Shown: positions 23,619 to 30,536 of the stretch, one piece after another
How the letters are laid out: each line of letters starts with the position of its first letter
How positions within the stretch are numbered: the stretch's first letter is position 1
From: Candidatus Thermoplasmatota archaeon
Lineage (GTDB): Archaea; Thermoplasmatota; SW-10-69-26; JACQPN01; JAJPHT01
Assembly (NCBI GenBank): GCA_035540375.1
Contig: DATLGO010000079.1
Location: 1-43,783, forward strand
Direction: 5' to 3'
DNA length: 43,783 bases
The notes under the pieces: generated by a model
What the model saw: only the letters and a program-made list of their open reading frames with translations
What the model was told of the DNA's origin: nothing
The model's database searches: none
Translations under genes and position numbers: made by a program

Positions 23619-24785
23619 TCAGGCGACGGCGTAGACCGGGACCGTGTTCGCGACCTCGTGGTAGCGCTTCTCGAGAAGGTCCGTCGCGCGGGCGACCGAG
23701 AGCGTCATCGCGTGCTGCCGCGCGGCGTTCCGCATGCGGTCGCCCGCGGCGACGGCGCGCGTCATCGCGCGGGCCGCCTCCGCGAGGTCGCCGGGCGTGA
23801 AGAGGTGGCCCGTCTCGCCGTCGCGCACGTAGTCGGCGAGGCCCCGGGCGCGGGCGGCGGCGACGGGCGTGCCGCACGCCATCGCCTCGATCGCCGTCAT
23901 GCCCTGCGTCTCGAACGCGCTCGCGCTCGCGAAGGCGTCGGCGGACGCGTAGGCCGCGGCGAGGTCCTCGTCGGCGATGTATCCCAGGAAGCGCACCGCG
24001 TCCGTGACGCCAAGCCGGCGCGCGCGGCGCTCGATGGTCTCGCGCTCGGGGCCGCGGCCGCCGATCGCGAGCGTGAGGTCCGGCAAGGTCTTGCGGGCCT
24101 CGACGAGCGCGTCCACGAGGAAGGGGATGTTCTTCTCGCGCGCGAGGCGGCTGACGCTGAGGACAACCGGCTCGCCGTTCGGCGAAAGCCGCTCGCGCAT
24201 CGCGCGGCTCCTGCGGTCGGGGCGGAAGCGCGCCACGTCCACGCCGTTCGGCTGGATCTCCATCCTGGGGATCGCGTCGATCGGCATGTGGGCGAGGATC
24301 TCGGCCGCGGCCGACGGGCCCGGCACGAGGACGAGGTCGGTGGCGCGGAAGAAGCGCTCGGTCGCGCTCCACACGACCGAGCGCGCGAATCCCTGGAGCC
24401 CCGGCGGCGCGACGTACGGGACGAGGTCCGGCAGGAAGGTGTGGTAGCTCGTGACGACGGGGAGGCCGAGGCGCTTCGCGGCGAGGAGCCCCCAGAGCGC
24501 GACGGGACCGGGGCTCTGGAGGTGCACGATGTCGAAGCCGCCTTCGATGAGCAGGCGCGTCGTGTCGTGGCCCGAGGGCGAGAAGTTCACGCGGAGCTCG
24601 GGGTAGCCCCAGAACGGGTAGCCCTTGTAACGGGTCTCGCCTTCCGCGTGCGTGGCCTCGGGGCCCGGGGCGAACACGTGGAGGTGGTGGCCGCGCGACT
24701 CCAGCTCGCGCTTGAACGCGAGAAGGCTCGTCGTGAGGCCGTCCGTCATCGGGATCCAGCTCTCCGTGAAGACGGCGATCCTCAT
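23619..24785 (-). CDS. Family 4 glycosyltransferase (first of a pair)
   Basis: A 388-residue GT-B enzyme: MRIAVFTESWIPMTDGLTTS, FDIVHLQSPGPVALWGLLAA, VVTSYHTFLPDLVPYV, IQPNGVDVARFRPD, VLSVSRLAREKNIPFLVDAL, FASASAFETQGMTAIEAMACGTPVAA with the E-x7-E motif, and TGHLFTPGDLAEAARAM. It resembles archaeal and bacterial enzymes adding mannose or glucose to lipids (PimB or 1,2-diacylglycerol 3-glucosyltransferase-like). ATG start. It is the promoter-proximal gene of the pair; a minus-strand TATAish GGCCTTAGC lies about 35 nt upstream. Confidence 0.92.
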   Translation of the reverse strand: MRIAVFTESWIPMTDGLTTSLLAFKRELESRGHHLHVFAPGPEATHAEGETRYKGYPFWGYPELRVNFSPSGHDTTRLLIEGGFDIVHLQSPGPVALWGLLAAKRLGLPVVTSYHTFLPDLVPYVAPPGLQGFARSVVWSATERFFRATDLVLVPGPSAAAEILAHMPIDAIPRMEIQPNGVDVARFRPDRRSRAMRERLSPNGEPVVLSVSRLAREKNIPFLVDALVEARKTLPDLTLAIGGRGPERETIERRARRLGVTDAVRFLGYIADEDLAAAYASADAFASASAFETQGMTAIEAMACGTPVAAARARGLADYVRDGETGHLFTPGDLAEAARAMTRAVAAGDRMRNAARQHAMTLSVARATDLLEKRYHEVANTVPVYAVA

Positions 24786-24881
24786 GGGGGTCCCGGGGGC
24801 GGAAAGCGGCGGGGGGTGCTAAGGCCTTGCCGCTTCGCCGGACAGCGCATCGGCATTCGACGGTGGCTTTCCTGGCGTTTT

Positions 24882-25382
24882 CTAGCGCTTCGCCGTCGAA
24901 ACGAGGGCCTCGCGGACCCGGCCCGTCCACGCCCGGGGGTCCGCGCCGCGGGCGCGCGCGACTTCGAGAAGGGCGACCTCGGGCGCGAGGAGGTTGGCCG
25001 CGCGGGCGCGCACCTCGGAGGCGGCCTGGGCGACGGCGGCGGGCGTCTCCCCGATCGCGGCCGCGACCGCCGCGACGAGCTCGTCGTACAACGCGGGGGC
25101 CGCCGGGGCCGCGTCGGGCTCGGGAATCTCGCTCAGGATGTCCTCGGTCGGGCGGAAGCCCATCGGCACCTCGATCGTGGCCACGTTGAACGCGGGGCGC
25201 ACGTGGTCGCCGTCCGCGACGAGCGCGCCCACGGCGAGCGCGTGCTCGAGGAGCTTCTTCGTCTGCTCGGGGGCGAACCAATGGAGGTCGAACGTCACGG
25301 ACTGCTTGAACACGGTCTTCGGGAGGGTCGTCTCGCCCTTGCGGCGGAAGACGTAGGCGAGGGCGCGCCGGAGGTCGCTCAC
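24882..25382 (-). CDS. DUF2240 family archaeal protein
   Basis: A 166-residue protein of the euryarchaeal DUF2240 family: VSDLRRALAYVFRRKGETTLPKTVFKQSVTFDLHWFAPEQTKKLLEHALAVGAL, then FNVATIEVPMGFRPTEDIL. These are winged-helix-like N-terminal features; function is unknown. GTG 25382 was chosen: it overlaps the stop of the HisA-related gene by four bases and has GGAGG 7 nt upstream. It is last in a four-gene minus-strand run (JAMM, small CPRC protein, HisA-related, DUF2240). Confidence 0.85.
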   Translation of the reverse strand: MSDLRRALAYVFRRKGETTLPKTVFKQSVTFDLHWFAPEQTKKLLEHALAVGALVADGDHVRPAFNVATIEVPMGFRPTEDILSEIPEPDAAPAAPALYDELVAAVAAAIGETPAAVAQAASEVRARAANLLAPEVALLEVARARGADPRAWTGRVREALVSTAKR

Positions 25383-26038
25383 GCGCCCTCCTCCTTCGCG
25401 CGCGCCGCGAATGCGCGGGCCTGCGCCGCCGGCACGAGGACGCCCGTGTAACCGAGGGATTCGAGCGCGGCGACGTCGCGCTCGCTCGTCACCCAACCCG
25501 CGAACCACCGTTCGGTTCCGGCCGTCGCGAGGCTCTTCGCGAGGGACTCGTTGAAGGAGCGCCCGCCCGCGTCCATCACGACGACTCCGATGCCGAGCGC
25601 GTCCGCGCGCCGGGCGAGCGCCGACACGGGCATGCGGTCGCGGCGGTTCGGGACGAACTGGCCGTTCCTGTGCTCGAGGCCGAGGAAGAACGTGTCCGGC
25701 TCCGCGAGCTCGACTGCGTCGTCCAGCTCCTCGGGCGCGTCGAGCAGGCTCCATCGGAGAGTTGCGCGGTGCGCGCCCGCCACGACGACGTCCATCGCGT
25801 CCGGCGCGTCGCGCGAGCCCGCGTCGAGCCAAAGCGACGCGTGGCGCGAGGCCGTCTGGATGAACGCGAGGTCCGGCTCGTTGCGCTCGAGGCCGCTCTG
25901 ATCGATGACGACGACGCGGCCGTGCGCGCGCGAGAGCGAGGCGAGCGCCTTCGCGGGGTCCTCCGACGCGAGGTCGTCGCTTGCGGCGACGAGGCGGCCC
26001 TGGTGGACCTGCATCACGGGCACGACTTCGATGGGCAC
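25379..26038 (-). CDS. HisA-related TIM-barrel protein (COG1411-like)
   Basis: A 219-residue (beta/alpha)8 protein: VPIEVVPVMQVHQGRLVAASDD resembles the first strand of HisA/HisF barrels (IPVIDLKGG-like). Later strands carry VVVIDQSGLERNEPDL, LWLDAGSRD, DTFFLGLEHRNGQFVP, IGVVVMDAGGRSFNESL, ERWFAGWVTSERDVAALESLGYTGVLVPA. This fits the archaeal proFAR-isomerase-related family with no settled reaction, some members being linked to one-carbon or cofactor pathways. The start is GTG 26038 with a TATA-like box 25 nt upstream. It overlaps the DUF2240 start by 4 bp. Confidence 0.82.
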   Translation of the reverse strand: MPIEVVPVMQVHQGRLVAASDDLASEDPAKALASLSRAHGRVVVIDQSGLERNEPDLAFIQTASRHASLWLDAGSRDAPDAMDVVVAGAHRATLRWSLLDAPEELDDAVELAEPDTFFLGLEHRNGQFVPNRRDRMPVSALARRADALGIGVVVMDAGGRSFNESLAKSLATAGTERWFAGWVTSERDVAALESLGYTGVLVPAAQARAFAARAKEEGA

Positions 26039-26059
26039 AGCCGGGGAGCGCCTCCCCCG

Positions 26060-26067
26060 GATTAAGC
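26060..26067 (-). promoter_or_regulatory. TATA-like box, HisA-related gene
   Basis: Minus-strand GCTTAATC centred about 25 nt before GTG 26038. It overlaps the end of the upstream small gene, giving the HisA-related and DUF2240 genes their own promoter inside the run. Confidence 0.55.
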
Positions 26068-26277
26068 TTCCTCGGAGCCCCAGCACCGGGGACAGGGAAG
26101 ATAGTGGCGCGTCTTCATGACGAGCGTGGCGTCGAGCATGGTGTCGCGGAAGCTCGCCGTGGAGGCCGGAATCTCCCGCGCGCACGCTTCCTTGAGCGTC
26201 GACGAGCGATGCACGCGTCGATGACGGGGATCGATCACGAAGGCGCCGCGCGCCACGAGGTCCGATACCGTCGCCAC
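26062..26277 (-). CDS. Small protein with C-terminal CPRC motif
   Basis: A 71-residue protein, GTG start: VATVSDLVARGAFVIDPRHR, then STLKEACAREIPASTASFRDTMLDATLVMKTRHYLPCPRCWGSEEA. The C-terminal CPRCWG could be half of a zinc site or a redox pair; a third Cys is in KEACAREI. There is strong chromosomal codon bias and good fit between neighbours (25 bp after the JAMM gene stop), so it is likely real. I do not recognise the family. It may act with the JAMM protease encoded just upstream. Confidence 0.68.
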   Translation of the reverse strand: MATVSDLVARGAFVIDPRHRRVHRSSTLKEACAREIPASTASFRDTMLDATLVMKTRHYLPCPRCWGSEEA

Positions 26278-26302
26278 GGGTCCCGTTTCGCCCGGGGCGA
26301 GC

Positions 26303-26740
26303 TTAGCTCTTGCCGGATCCGCGGATCTCGACCGCTTCCGGGACGAACCTTCCGCGGCCGTCGTCCCACCGCCACGCGCCCCATCCTTCGCTTTCGCCGT
26401 ACCACGCGAGGAAATACACGGCGCCCGGCCAGTTCGCGCGCGCCGCGTCCGTCGTCGAGAGGCGGGCGGGACCGCGCGGGTGGCTGTGGTAGAAACCCAC
26501 GATCTCGAGACCCAGCTCGTCCTCGACGAGGAGCGTGAGCTTCAGGTGCTCCCCGGGCTCGACGAGGTACTCGGTGCGCGGGTTCGGGTGGGCGTTCGTC
26601 ACCCGGAAATGGCGCGCAACCTCCACGGTCCCGTCCGGGAGCCGCCGGCCCGCGAAGAGCCCGCAGACCTCCATCTCGCCGCCCTCGCGCCCGTGGGCGA
26701 GGACATCCTCGAGCACCTCGGCCGGGATCGCGAAGGTCAC
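26303..26740 (-). CDS. JAMM/MPN+ metallopeptidase (JAB1-like)
   Basis: A 145-residue archaeal JAB1/MPN domain protein. Catalytic set seen: Glu24 (EVCG), H85-x-H87 within FYHSHPRG, S95 and D98 (LSTTD), the full E...HxHx7SxxD zinc signature. Such stand-alone archaeal enzymes remove ubiquitin-like SAMP proteins or cleave isopeptide-like bonds; some sulphur-transfer clusters also use them. GTG 26740 was chosen because the fold begins at VTFAIPAEVLEDVLAHG and a TATA-like box sits 28 nt upstream. It heads the four-gene run. Confidence 0.9.
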   Translation of the reverse strand: MTFAIPAEVLEDVLAHGREGGEMEVCGLFAGRRLPDGTVEVARHFRVTNAHPNPRTEYLVEPGEHLKLTLLVEDELGLEIVGFYHSHPRGPARLSTTDAARANWPGAVYFLAWYGESEGWGAWRWDDGRGRFVPEAVEIRGSGKS

Positions 26741-26764
26741 GGGCGCGCCACGCACGCGCCCCGT

Positions 26765-26771
26765 CAAATAG
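26765..26771 (-). promoter_or_regulatory. TATA-like box, JAMM gene
   Basis: Minus-strand CTATTTG centred about 28 nt upstream of GTG 26740, supporting the chosen start. Confidence 0.55.
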
Positions 26772-26804
26772 CCTTTCGATCCCGGGTGGCGAGCGTGCAA
26801 GAGC

Positions 26805-26811
26805 GTTTATG
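26805..26811 (+). promoter_or_regulatory. TATA-like box, gene at 26836
   Basis: GTTTATG centred about 28 nt before GTG 26836. It contains the upstream ATG at 26809, which argues against that ATG being the start. Confidence 0.5.
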
Positions 26812-26835
26812 ACCCCCCCGGGGGACGGTGCGCTC

Positions 26836-27231
26836 GTGAGCGACGTTCCCGCCCCCGCGGTCCCGGTGCGCTTCGTCATCGAGAACGAAGAGGCCCTCGA
26901 GCGCTTCCTCTCGCGCTTCGAGCTTGGCGCCGGCGAGCACCTCGTGCGCGTCCTGGATTACGCCTCCTCCACCGTCTCGCGCGGGACCATCCCGCTCGAC
27001 CCGCAGGCCACCATCGTCGCCGTCGGTCCGTCGCGCCTGCAGGGTCGCGGCGCCGTCACGGTCACCTACTGGCGCGTCCGTCACACGAGCGCCAAGGAGG
27101 TCATCGTGGACAAGGACAAGCGCACGGTGCGGTCGAGCGACCGCCCGCTCCAGATCCTGAAATCCGGAGCCCGCGCCGTCGCGCGCCCGCTCGGACGGAT
27201 TCCGCCGCGCGACCGCATCGACCCCGCGTGA
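26836..27231 (+). CDS. Hypothetical protein
   Basis: A 131-residue soluble protein: VSDVPAPAVPVRFVIENEEALERFLSRFELGAGEHLVRVLDY, then STVSRGTIPLDPQATIVAVGPSRLQGRGAVTVTYWRVRHTSAKEVIVDKDKRTV and a basic tail. Alternating strands from ~55 to ~105 suggest a small beta domain. No family is recognised. It is divergent from the JAMM gene and meets the next minus-strand gene stop to stop. Confidence 0.68.
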   Translation: MSDVPAPAVPVRFVIENEEALERFLSRFELGAGEHLVRVLDYASSTVSRGTIPLDPQATIVAVGPSRLQGRGAVTVTYWRVRHTSAKEVIVDKDKRTVRSSDRPLQILKSGARAVARPLGRIPPRDRIDPA

Positions 27232-27468
27232 TCATCCGCGCCGCGCGCGGTCCGCCAATTCCTCGGCGAGGTACGTGCGCCAGGTGTAGGGTTCCTGGTG
27301 AGGCCCCCAGGCGGCCTCGTCCCCGAACCCTTCCGCGCCGGCAAGCTCCGCCCAGGGGCGCAGGCTCCCCACGAGCGCGCGAACGCGCTCCGTTGTCCCA
27401 TCCCAGTCGAGCGCGAAGGCGCCGCTCCTCGTCGAAGTCATCGCCCTGAGGATCACGCGATGGAACAT
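27232..27468 (-). CDS. Small hypothetical protein
   Basis: A 78-residue frame from ATG 27468: MFHRVILRAMTSTRSGAFAL, then DWDGTTERVRALVGSLRPWAELAGAEGFGDEAAWGPHQEPYTWRTYLAEELADRARRG. There is a helix-rich C-terminal half, chromosomal codon bias and a stop abutting the convergent gene's stop. A second start at Met10 is possible. No family is recognised. Confidence 0.55.
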   Translation of the reverse strand: MFHRVILRAMTSTRSGAFALDWDGTTERVRALVGSLRPWAELAGAEGFGDEAAWGPHQEPYTWRTYLAEELADRARRG

Positions 27469-27509
27469 AGGGCGGGGTGTCGGCGCGCCTCCGGCGGCAC
27501 CCGACGCGC

Positions 27510-28415
27510 TTATGCGCCATCCCAGACGGGCGTCGAGAGGTAGCGGTCTCCGCCGTCGGGAAGCACCGTCACGATGACGCCTTTCGTGAGCTCCGCGGCG
27601 ACCTCGAGCGCGGCCGCGAGCGCCGCGCCGCTCGACGGACCGCAGAAGAGGCCCTCCTCGCGGGCGAGCGCCCGTGTGAGCGCGTAGGCGCGCTCGGTCG
27701 CGACGGGCACGAGGCCGTCGAGCGCCGAGGGACGGTAGATCGGCGGCACGTGCGCCGTCGTCTCCATGTGCTTCAGCCCCTCGATGCCGTGGAACGGACC
27801 CGCGGGCTGCATCCCGAGGACGCGGATCGACGGATCGCGCTCCTTGAGGAAGCGTCCGACGCCCATCGCGGTGCCCGACGTGCCGAGCCCCGCGACGAAG
27901 TGCGTCACCCGACCGCCGGTGTCCCGCCAGATCTCGGGGCCCGTCGAAGCGTAGTGCGCGCGGGGGTTGGCCTCGTTTGCGTATTGATCGGCGTAGAAGT
28001 AGAGGTCGGGATCGCTCGCCGCGCGCGCTCGCGCCTCGTCGATCGCCCCGTCCTGCCCCTCGGTCGGATCCGTGAGCACGAGCTTCGCGCCGTAGGCCCG
28101 GAGGATCCGCTTGCGCTCCTCGCTTGCGTTCGCGGGCATGCAGAGCTCCACCGCGAAGCCGCGCGCCGCGCCAAGCATCGCGTACGCGATGCCGGTGTTG
28201 CCCGACGTCGCGTCGAGGAGCGTGCGCGCGGGGAGGTCGCCGCGCTTCTCCGCCTCCTCGACGATCGCGAGGGCGGGGCGGTCCTTCACGCTCCCGCCCG
28301 GGTTCCGGCCTTCGAGCTTCGCGTACACGGCGACGCGGTCCGCGCGCGGGTTGAGCTTCGCGATCTCGACGAGAGGCGTGTTTCCGATGAGCGCGGCGAC
28401 GCCGGTCCGGGCCAC
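27510..28415 (-). CDS. cysM: Cysteine synthase (PLP, CysK/CysM family)
   Basis: A 301-residue fold-type II PLP enzyme making cysteine from O-acetyl- or O-phosphoserine and sulphide. Seen: ALIGNTPLVEIAKLNP, AKLEGRNPGGSVKDRPAL with the Schiff-base Lys, DATSGNTGIAYAMLGAARG (substrate and phosphate loop), VAGLGTSGTAMGVGRFLKE (PLP phosphate loop) and GLFCGPSSGAALAAAL. KLEGRNPGGSVKDR is closer to CysM than to CysK. GTG 28415 was chosen with a TATA-like box 28 nt upstream; the frame upstream of it is not conserved. The symbol is a best guess within the family. Confidence 0.9.
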   Translation of the reverse strand: MARTGVAALIGNTPLVEIAKLNPRADRVAVYAKLEGRNPGGSVKDRPALAIVEEAEKRGDLPARTLLDATSGNTGIAYAMLGAARGFAVELCMPANASEERKRILRAYGAKLVLTDPTEGQDGAIDEARARAASDPDLYFYADQYANEANPRAHYASTGPEIWRDTGGRVTHFVAGLGTSGTAMGVGRFLKERDPSIRVLGMQPAGPFHGIEGLKHMETTAHVPPIYRPSALDGLVPVATERAYALTRALAREEGLFCGPSSGAALAAALEVAAELTKGVIVTVLPDGGDRYLSTPVWDGA

Positions 28416-28438
28416 GGGGGTGCGACGGCTGGCCGGGG

Positions 28439-28448
28439 GAAAAAACTT
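28439..28448 (-). promoter_or_regulatory. TATA-like box, cysteine synthase gene
   Basis: Minus-strand AAGTTTTTTC centred 28 nt before GTG 28415; the only AT-rich patch in the spacer 28416-28549. Confidence 0.5.
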
Positions 28449-28549
28449 CCACTCCCACCGGGACCTGCGACCCGCGCCGAGGAACCGTCTGGAGCGCGCG
28501 AGGGGCTCCGGACCTTGATGGGGGAACGGCGTGCGATGGAGCGAAACCG

Positions 28550-28948
28550 TCACGCCGGAGAGAAATGCGCCGTCGCGATCCGGTAGACGCCGTAAGGCAT
28601 CCGCTTGAGGCCGAACGTCGCGTGGCGTTGGAGGAGGGTCTCGGTGCCCCAGACGTCCCGCACGACCATCTCGTACCGGAAGACGACGTTCACCGCGTCG
28701 TCGGCGAGCGTGACCTGGGTCTCGTCGAAGATCTCGACCTTCGTGATCCCGAGGTCGCCGCGCGAGAAGTCGCGGGCGGCGTGGTCGCGGATCGCCGTCC
28801 AGCCGACGCTCGTCTCGCCGGTGGACCACACGGCGATGGGATGGGGCTCGCCGCGCAGGAACAGGTCGGCGAACGCGCCCGCGTCGCGCTTGAGGGTCGC
28901 CGTGACCCAGTTGTCGAGCACCTCCGCAACGGCGACGTCGAGCATCAT
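28550..28948 (-). CDS. SnoaL/NTF2-like domain protein
   Basis: A 132-residue alpha+beta protein of the NTF2-like superfamily: VLDNWVTATLKRDAGAFADLFLRGE, WSTGETSVGWTAIRDHAARDF, TLADDAVNVVFRYEMVVRDVWGTE and HATFGLKRMPYGVYRIATAHFS. This is the helix-cone-sheet order of SnoaL-like/DUF4440 proteins, which bind small hydrophobic ligands or hydrolyse them. No catalytic residue is assigned. Two tandem ATG codons (28948, 28945); a TATA-like box is centred 27 nt before the first. Confidence 0.84.
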   Translation of the reverse strand: MMLDVAVAEVLDNWVTATLKRDAGAFADLFLRGEPHPIAVWSTGETSVGWTAIRDHAARDFSRGDLGITKVEIFDETQVTLADDAVNVVFRYEMVVRDVWGTETLLQRHATFGLKRMPYGVYRIATAHFSPA

Positions 28949-28971
28949 CCGGGAACGGAGTGGCGAGTCTT

Positions 28972-28980
28972 GCTATTTGG
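28972..28980 (-). promoter_or_regulatory. TATA-like box, SnoaL-like gene
   Basis: Minus-strand CCAAATAGC centred about 27 nt before ATG 28948, fitting a leaderless transcript. Confidence 0.6.
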
Positions 28981-29039
28981 ACCCAGCGCTTCCCGTGATG
29001 GCCCATTCGGGACCTTCGGCCGACCTCCCCTCCAGGAAG

Positions 29040-29582
29040 TCATGAAGAGCGGTCGGGCGGAGGGCCCTGGCCCCCGCGACGCCCCTGGCGTCGGCTCAGC
29101 ATGCGATCGTACTCGTCCGCCTGCCGGCGCCGCGCTTCGAGGTACAACGGGTCTTCGTAGAAGGGAAGCAGGATCGAGAGCCGGTAGGCGAGGTCCGCGC
29201 ACTCCGCGAAGTCGGCCGTCTCCTCCGCATTGTGGAGGAGCGTCTGCAGCCGCCGGAATCCGTCGAAGAAATCGGGGTTCCGCGCGAGGTCCGGCTCCTG
29301 CTCGAGCAGGAACTCCACCTCGAACGCCAGGCTCTTGATCGGCAGCAGGTACGCGCGAAGCGCCGCGGGGTCGTCCGTCGCGAGCGCGTCCTTGAGGAGG
29401 CGCAGGTGCCGCACGTGCTTTTCGAACACGGTGAGCCGCGCGCTCCGCCGCGGCACGTACGTGCCGTCGGGAAGCGGGAGGTTCAGGAGGTTCACGAGCG
29501 AGATGAGGAGCTGGTACACGGTGAAGTTCATCATCTGCACGCGCGAGGGGCCCTCGCGCGGCGGCTCGGGCGCGCGCTCCAC
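29040..29582 (-). CDS. Hypothetical all-helical protein
   Basis: A 180-residue protein: VQMMNFTVYQLLISLVNLLNLPLPDG (~15-40), then long amphipathic helices with paired acidic residues (FEKHVRHLRLLKDALATDDPAALRAYLLP, FDGFRRLQTLLHNAEETADFAECADLAYRLSIL). It has no signal peptide and an Arg/Gln/Pro-rich C-terminus. GTG 29582 was chosen because a TATA-like CTTAAG is centred 26-27 nt upstream; ATG 29534 is an alternative. No family is recognised. Confidence 0.66.
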   Translation of the reverse strand: MERAPEPPREGPSRVQMMNFTVYQLLISLVNLLNLPLPDGTYVPRRSARLTVFEKHVRHLRLLKDALATDDPAALRAYLLPIKSLAFEVEFLLEQEPDLARNPDFFDGFRRLQTLLHNAEETADFAECADLAYRLSILLPFYEDPLYLEARRRQADEYDRMLSRRQGRRGGQGPPPDRSS

Positions 29583-29604
29583 GCGCCGCGAGGGGCGCGC
29601 GGGC

Positions 29605-29612
29605 GCTTAAGT
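29605..29612 (-). promoter_or_regulatory. TATA-like box, gene at 29040-29582
   Basis: ACTTAAGC, centred 26-27 nt before GTG 29582, overlapping the stop region of the upstream secreted-protein gene. Confidence 0.5.
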
Positions 29613-30431
29613 CCGCGGGGGCGGGAGGCGGATGCTCGCGGCGTGCAGCATCGCCGGCCCCACGCTGCGGTCGAGGCGGAACGCGTAGTCGCCCGGCCCC
29701 CACGCGGCCTCGCCCGCGGCGTGCACGAACTCGCAGGGGCACGCGACCTCCCCGCGCGGCGTCGAGACCGCAAGGGTCGGCCGGATCCACCCGCCGCCGA
29801 CGAAGAACCCGACGAGCGCGGCGTCGTTTTCGAGCGCAAGCGACGTCTGGAGATTCGCGGTCGCGTCGACGGCCTGCGCCGTGAGCGTCCCCTCGAAGTG
29901 GCGCTCCGTGAAGACGAAGGACGCGTTGCCGTGGTCGACCGCCCAGGCGCCGGCGTCGTTCGAGCGCACCGCGTAGGACCAAACGGCCGCGTTCTCGATC
30001 GCGAGGACATCGACGAAATGGAGATCCGACGTCGAAGGCTCGCACGCGGGGCAGCCCCACGAAACGGTGGAGGTGAGGCGCGCGCCCCCCGCATAGACGA
30101 TGCGCTCGACGGAAACCTCGACCGTGGGCGCGCCTTCGAGGGCGAGCTTGACGCGATACTCGGGCCCGTAGAGCGCGACGCCCGAGCGCGAGACGATTCG
30201 GCCTTCCGCGTCGTACACGTAGAACCGCGCCGCGAAGTGGTCCGCGTCCGCGTCGCCCGCGCGCACGACGGCCTCCATCGAACCGTGTCGCGTTCCGGCC
30301 GGGATGCGGACCGCGTACCACAGGTTTCCTTCGCCTTCGTCGGAGGCGACGAGCGCGAGCGTCTCCGCACCCGCGGCGGGGGGCGGGACGGCCATGAGGA
30401 GGGCCGGGAGCAGGACGGCGAGGAGACGCAC
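29607..30431 (-). CDS. Secreted hypothetical beta-rich protein
   Basis: A 274-residue protein with a signal peptide (MRLLAVLLPALLMAVPPPAAGA, cleavage about residue 22) and no lipobox. The mature part is beta-rich: LWYAVRIPAGTRHGSMEAVVRAGD, FAARFYVYDAEGRIVS, VKLALEGAPTVEVSVERIVYAGGARLTSTVSWGCPACEPST, ENAAVWSYAVRSND, GEVACPCEFVHAAGEAAWGPGDYAFRLDRSVG. Two Cys pairs (CPAC, CPC) may form disulphides. Blocks near the C-terminus (GPGDYAFRLD) recall extracellular archaeal surface proteins. GTG 30431. Function is unknown. Confidence 0.72.
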   Translation of the reverse strand: MRLLAVLLPALLMAVPPPAAGAETLALVASDEGEGNLWYAVRIPAGTRHGSMEAVVRAGDADADHFAARFYVYDAEGRIVSRSGVALYGPEYRVKLALEGAPTVEVSVERIVYAGGARLTSTVSWGCPACEPSTSDLHFVDVLAIENAAVWSYAVRSNDAGAWAVDHGNASFVFTERHFEGTLTAQAVDATANLQTSLALENDAALVGFFVGGGWIRPTLAVSTPRGEVACPCEFVHAAGEAAWGPGDYAFRLDRSVGPAMLHAASIRLPPPRT

Positions 30432-30501
30432 GGCCCTCCATCGTCCCGGGAGGCTTCAACGTGCGTCCCGATTGTCCCCGGAGGGGTCCTTCCGCGCGGG
30501 C

Positions 30502-30510
30502 AACCTATTT
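30502..30510 (+). promoter_or_regulatory. TATA-like box, MoxR-VWA operon
   Basis: AACCTATTT centred near 30506, about 30 nt before ATG 30537 and only 18 nt before the upstream ATG 30525. The spacing favours 30537. Confidence 0.55.
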
Positions 30511-30536
30511 GGCTGGAACCGCGGATGGACGCCGCC

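Noticed and set aside
22489-25281. A single 930-residue minus-strand protein spanning both glycosyltransferases
   Set aside because: Only the part from ATG 23610 has GT4 features; the upstream part is an antisense or shifted-frame shadow of the other GT4 gene.
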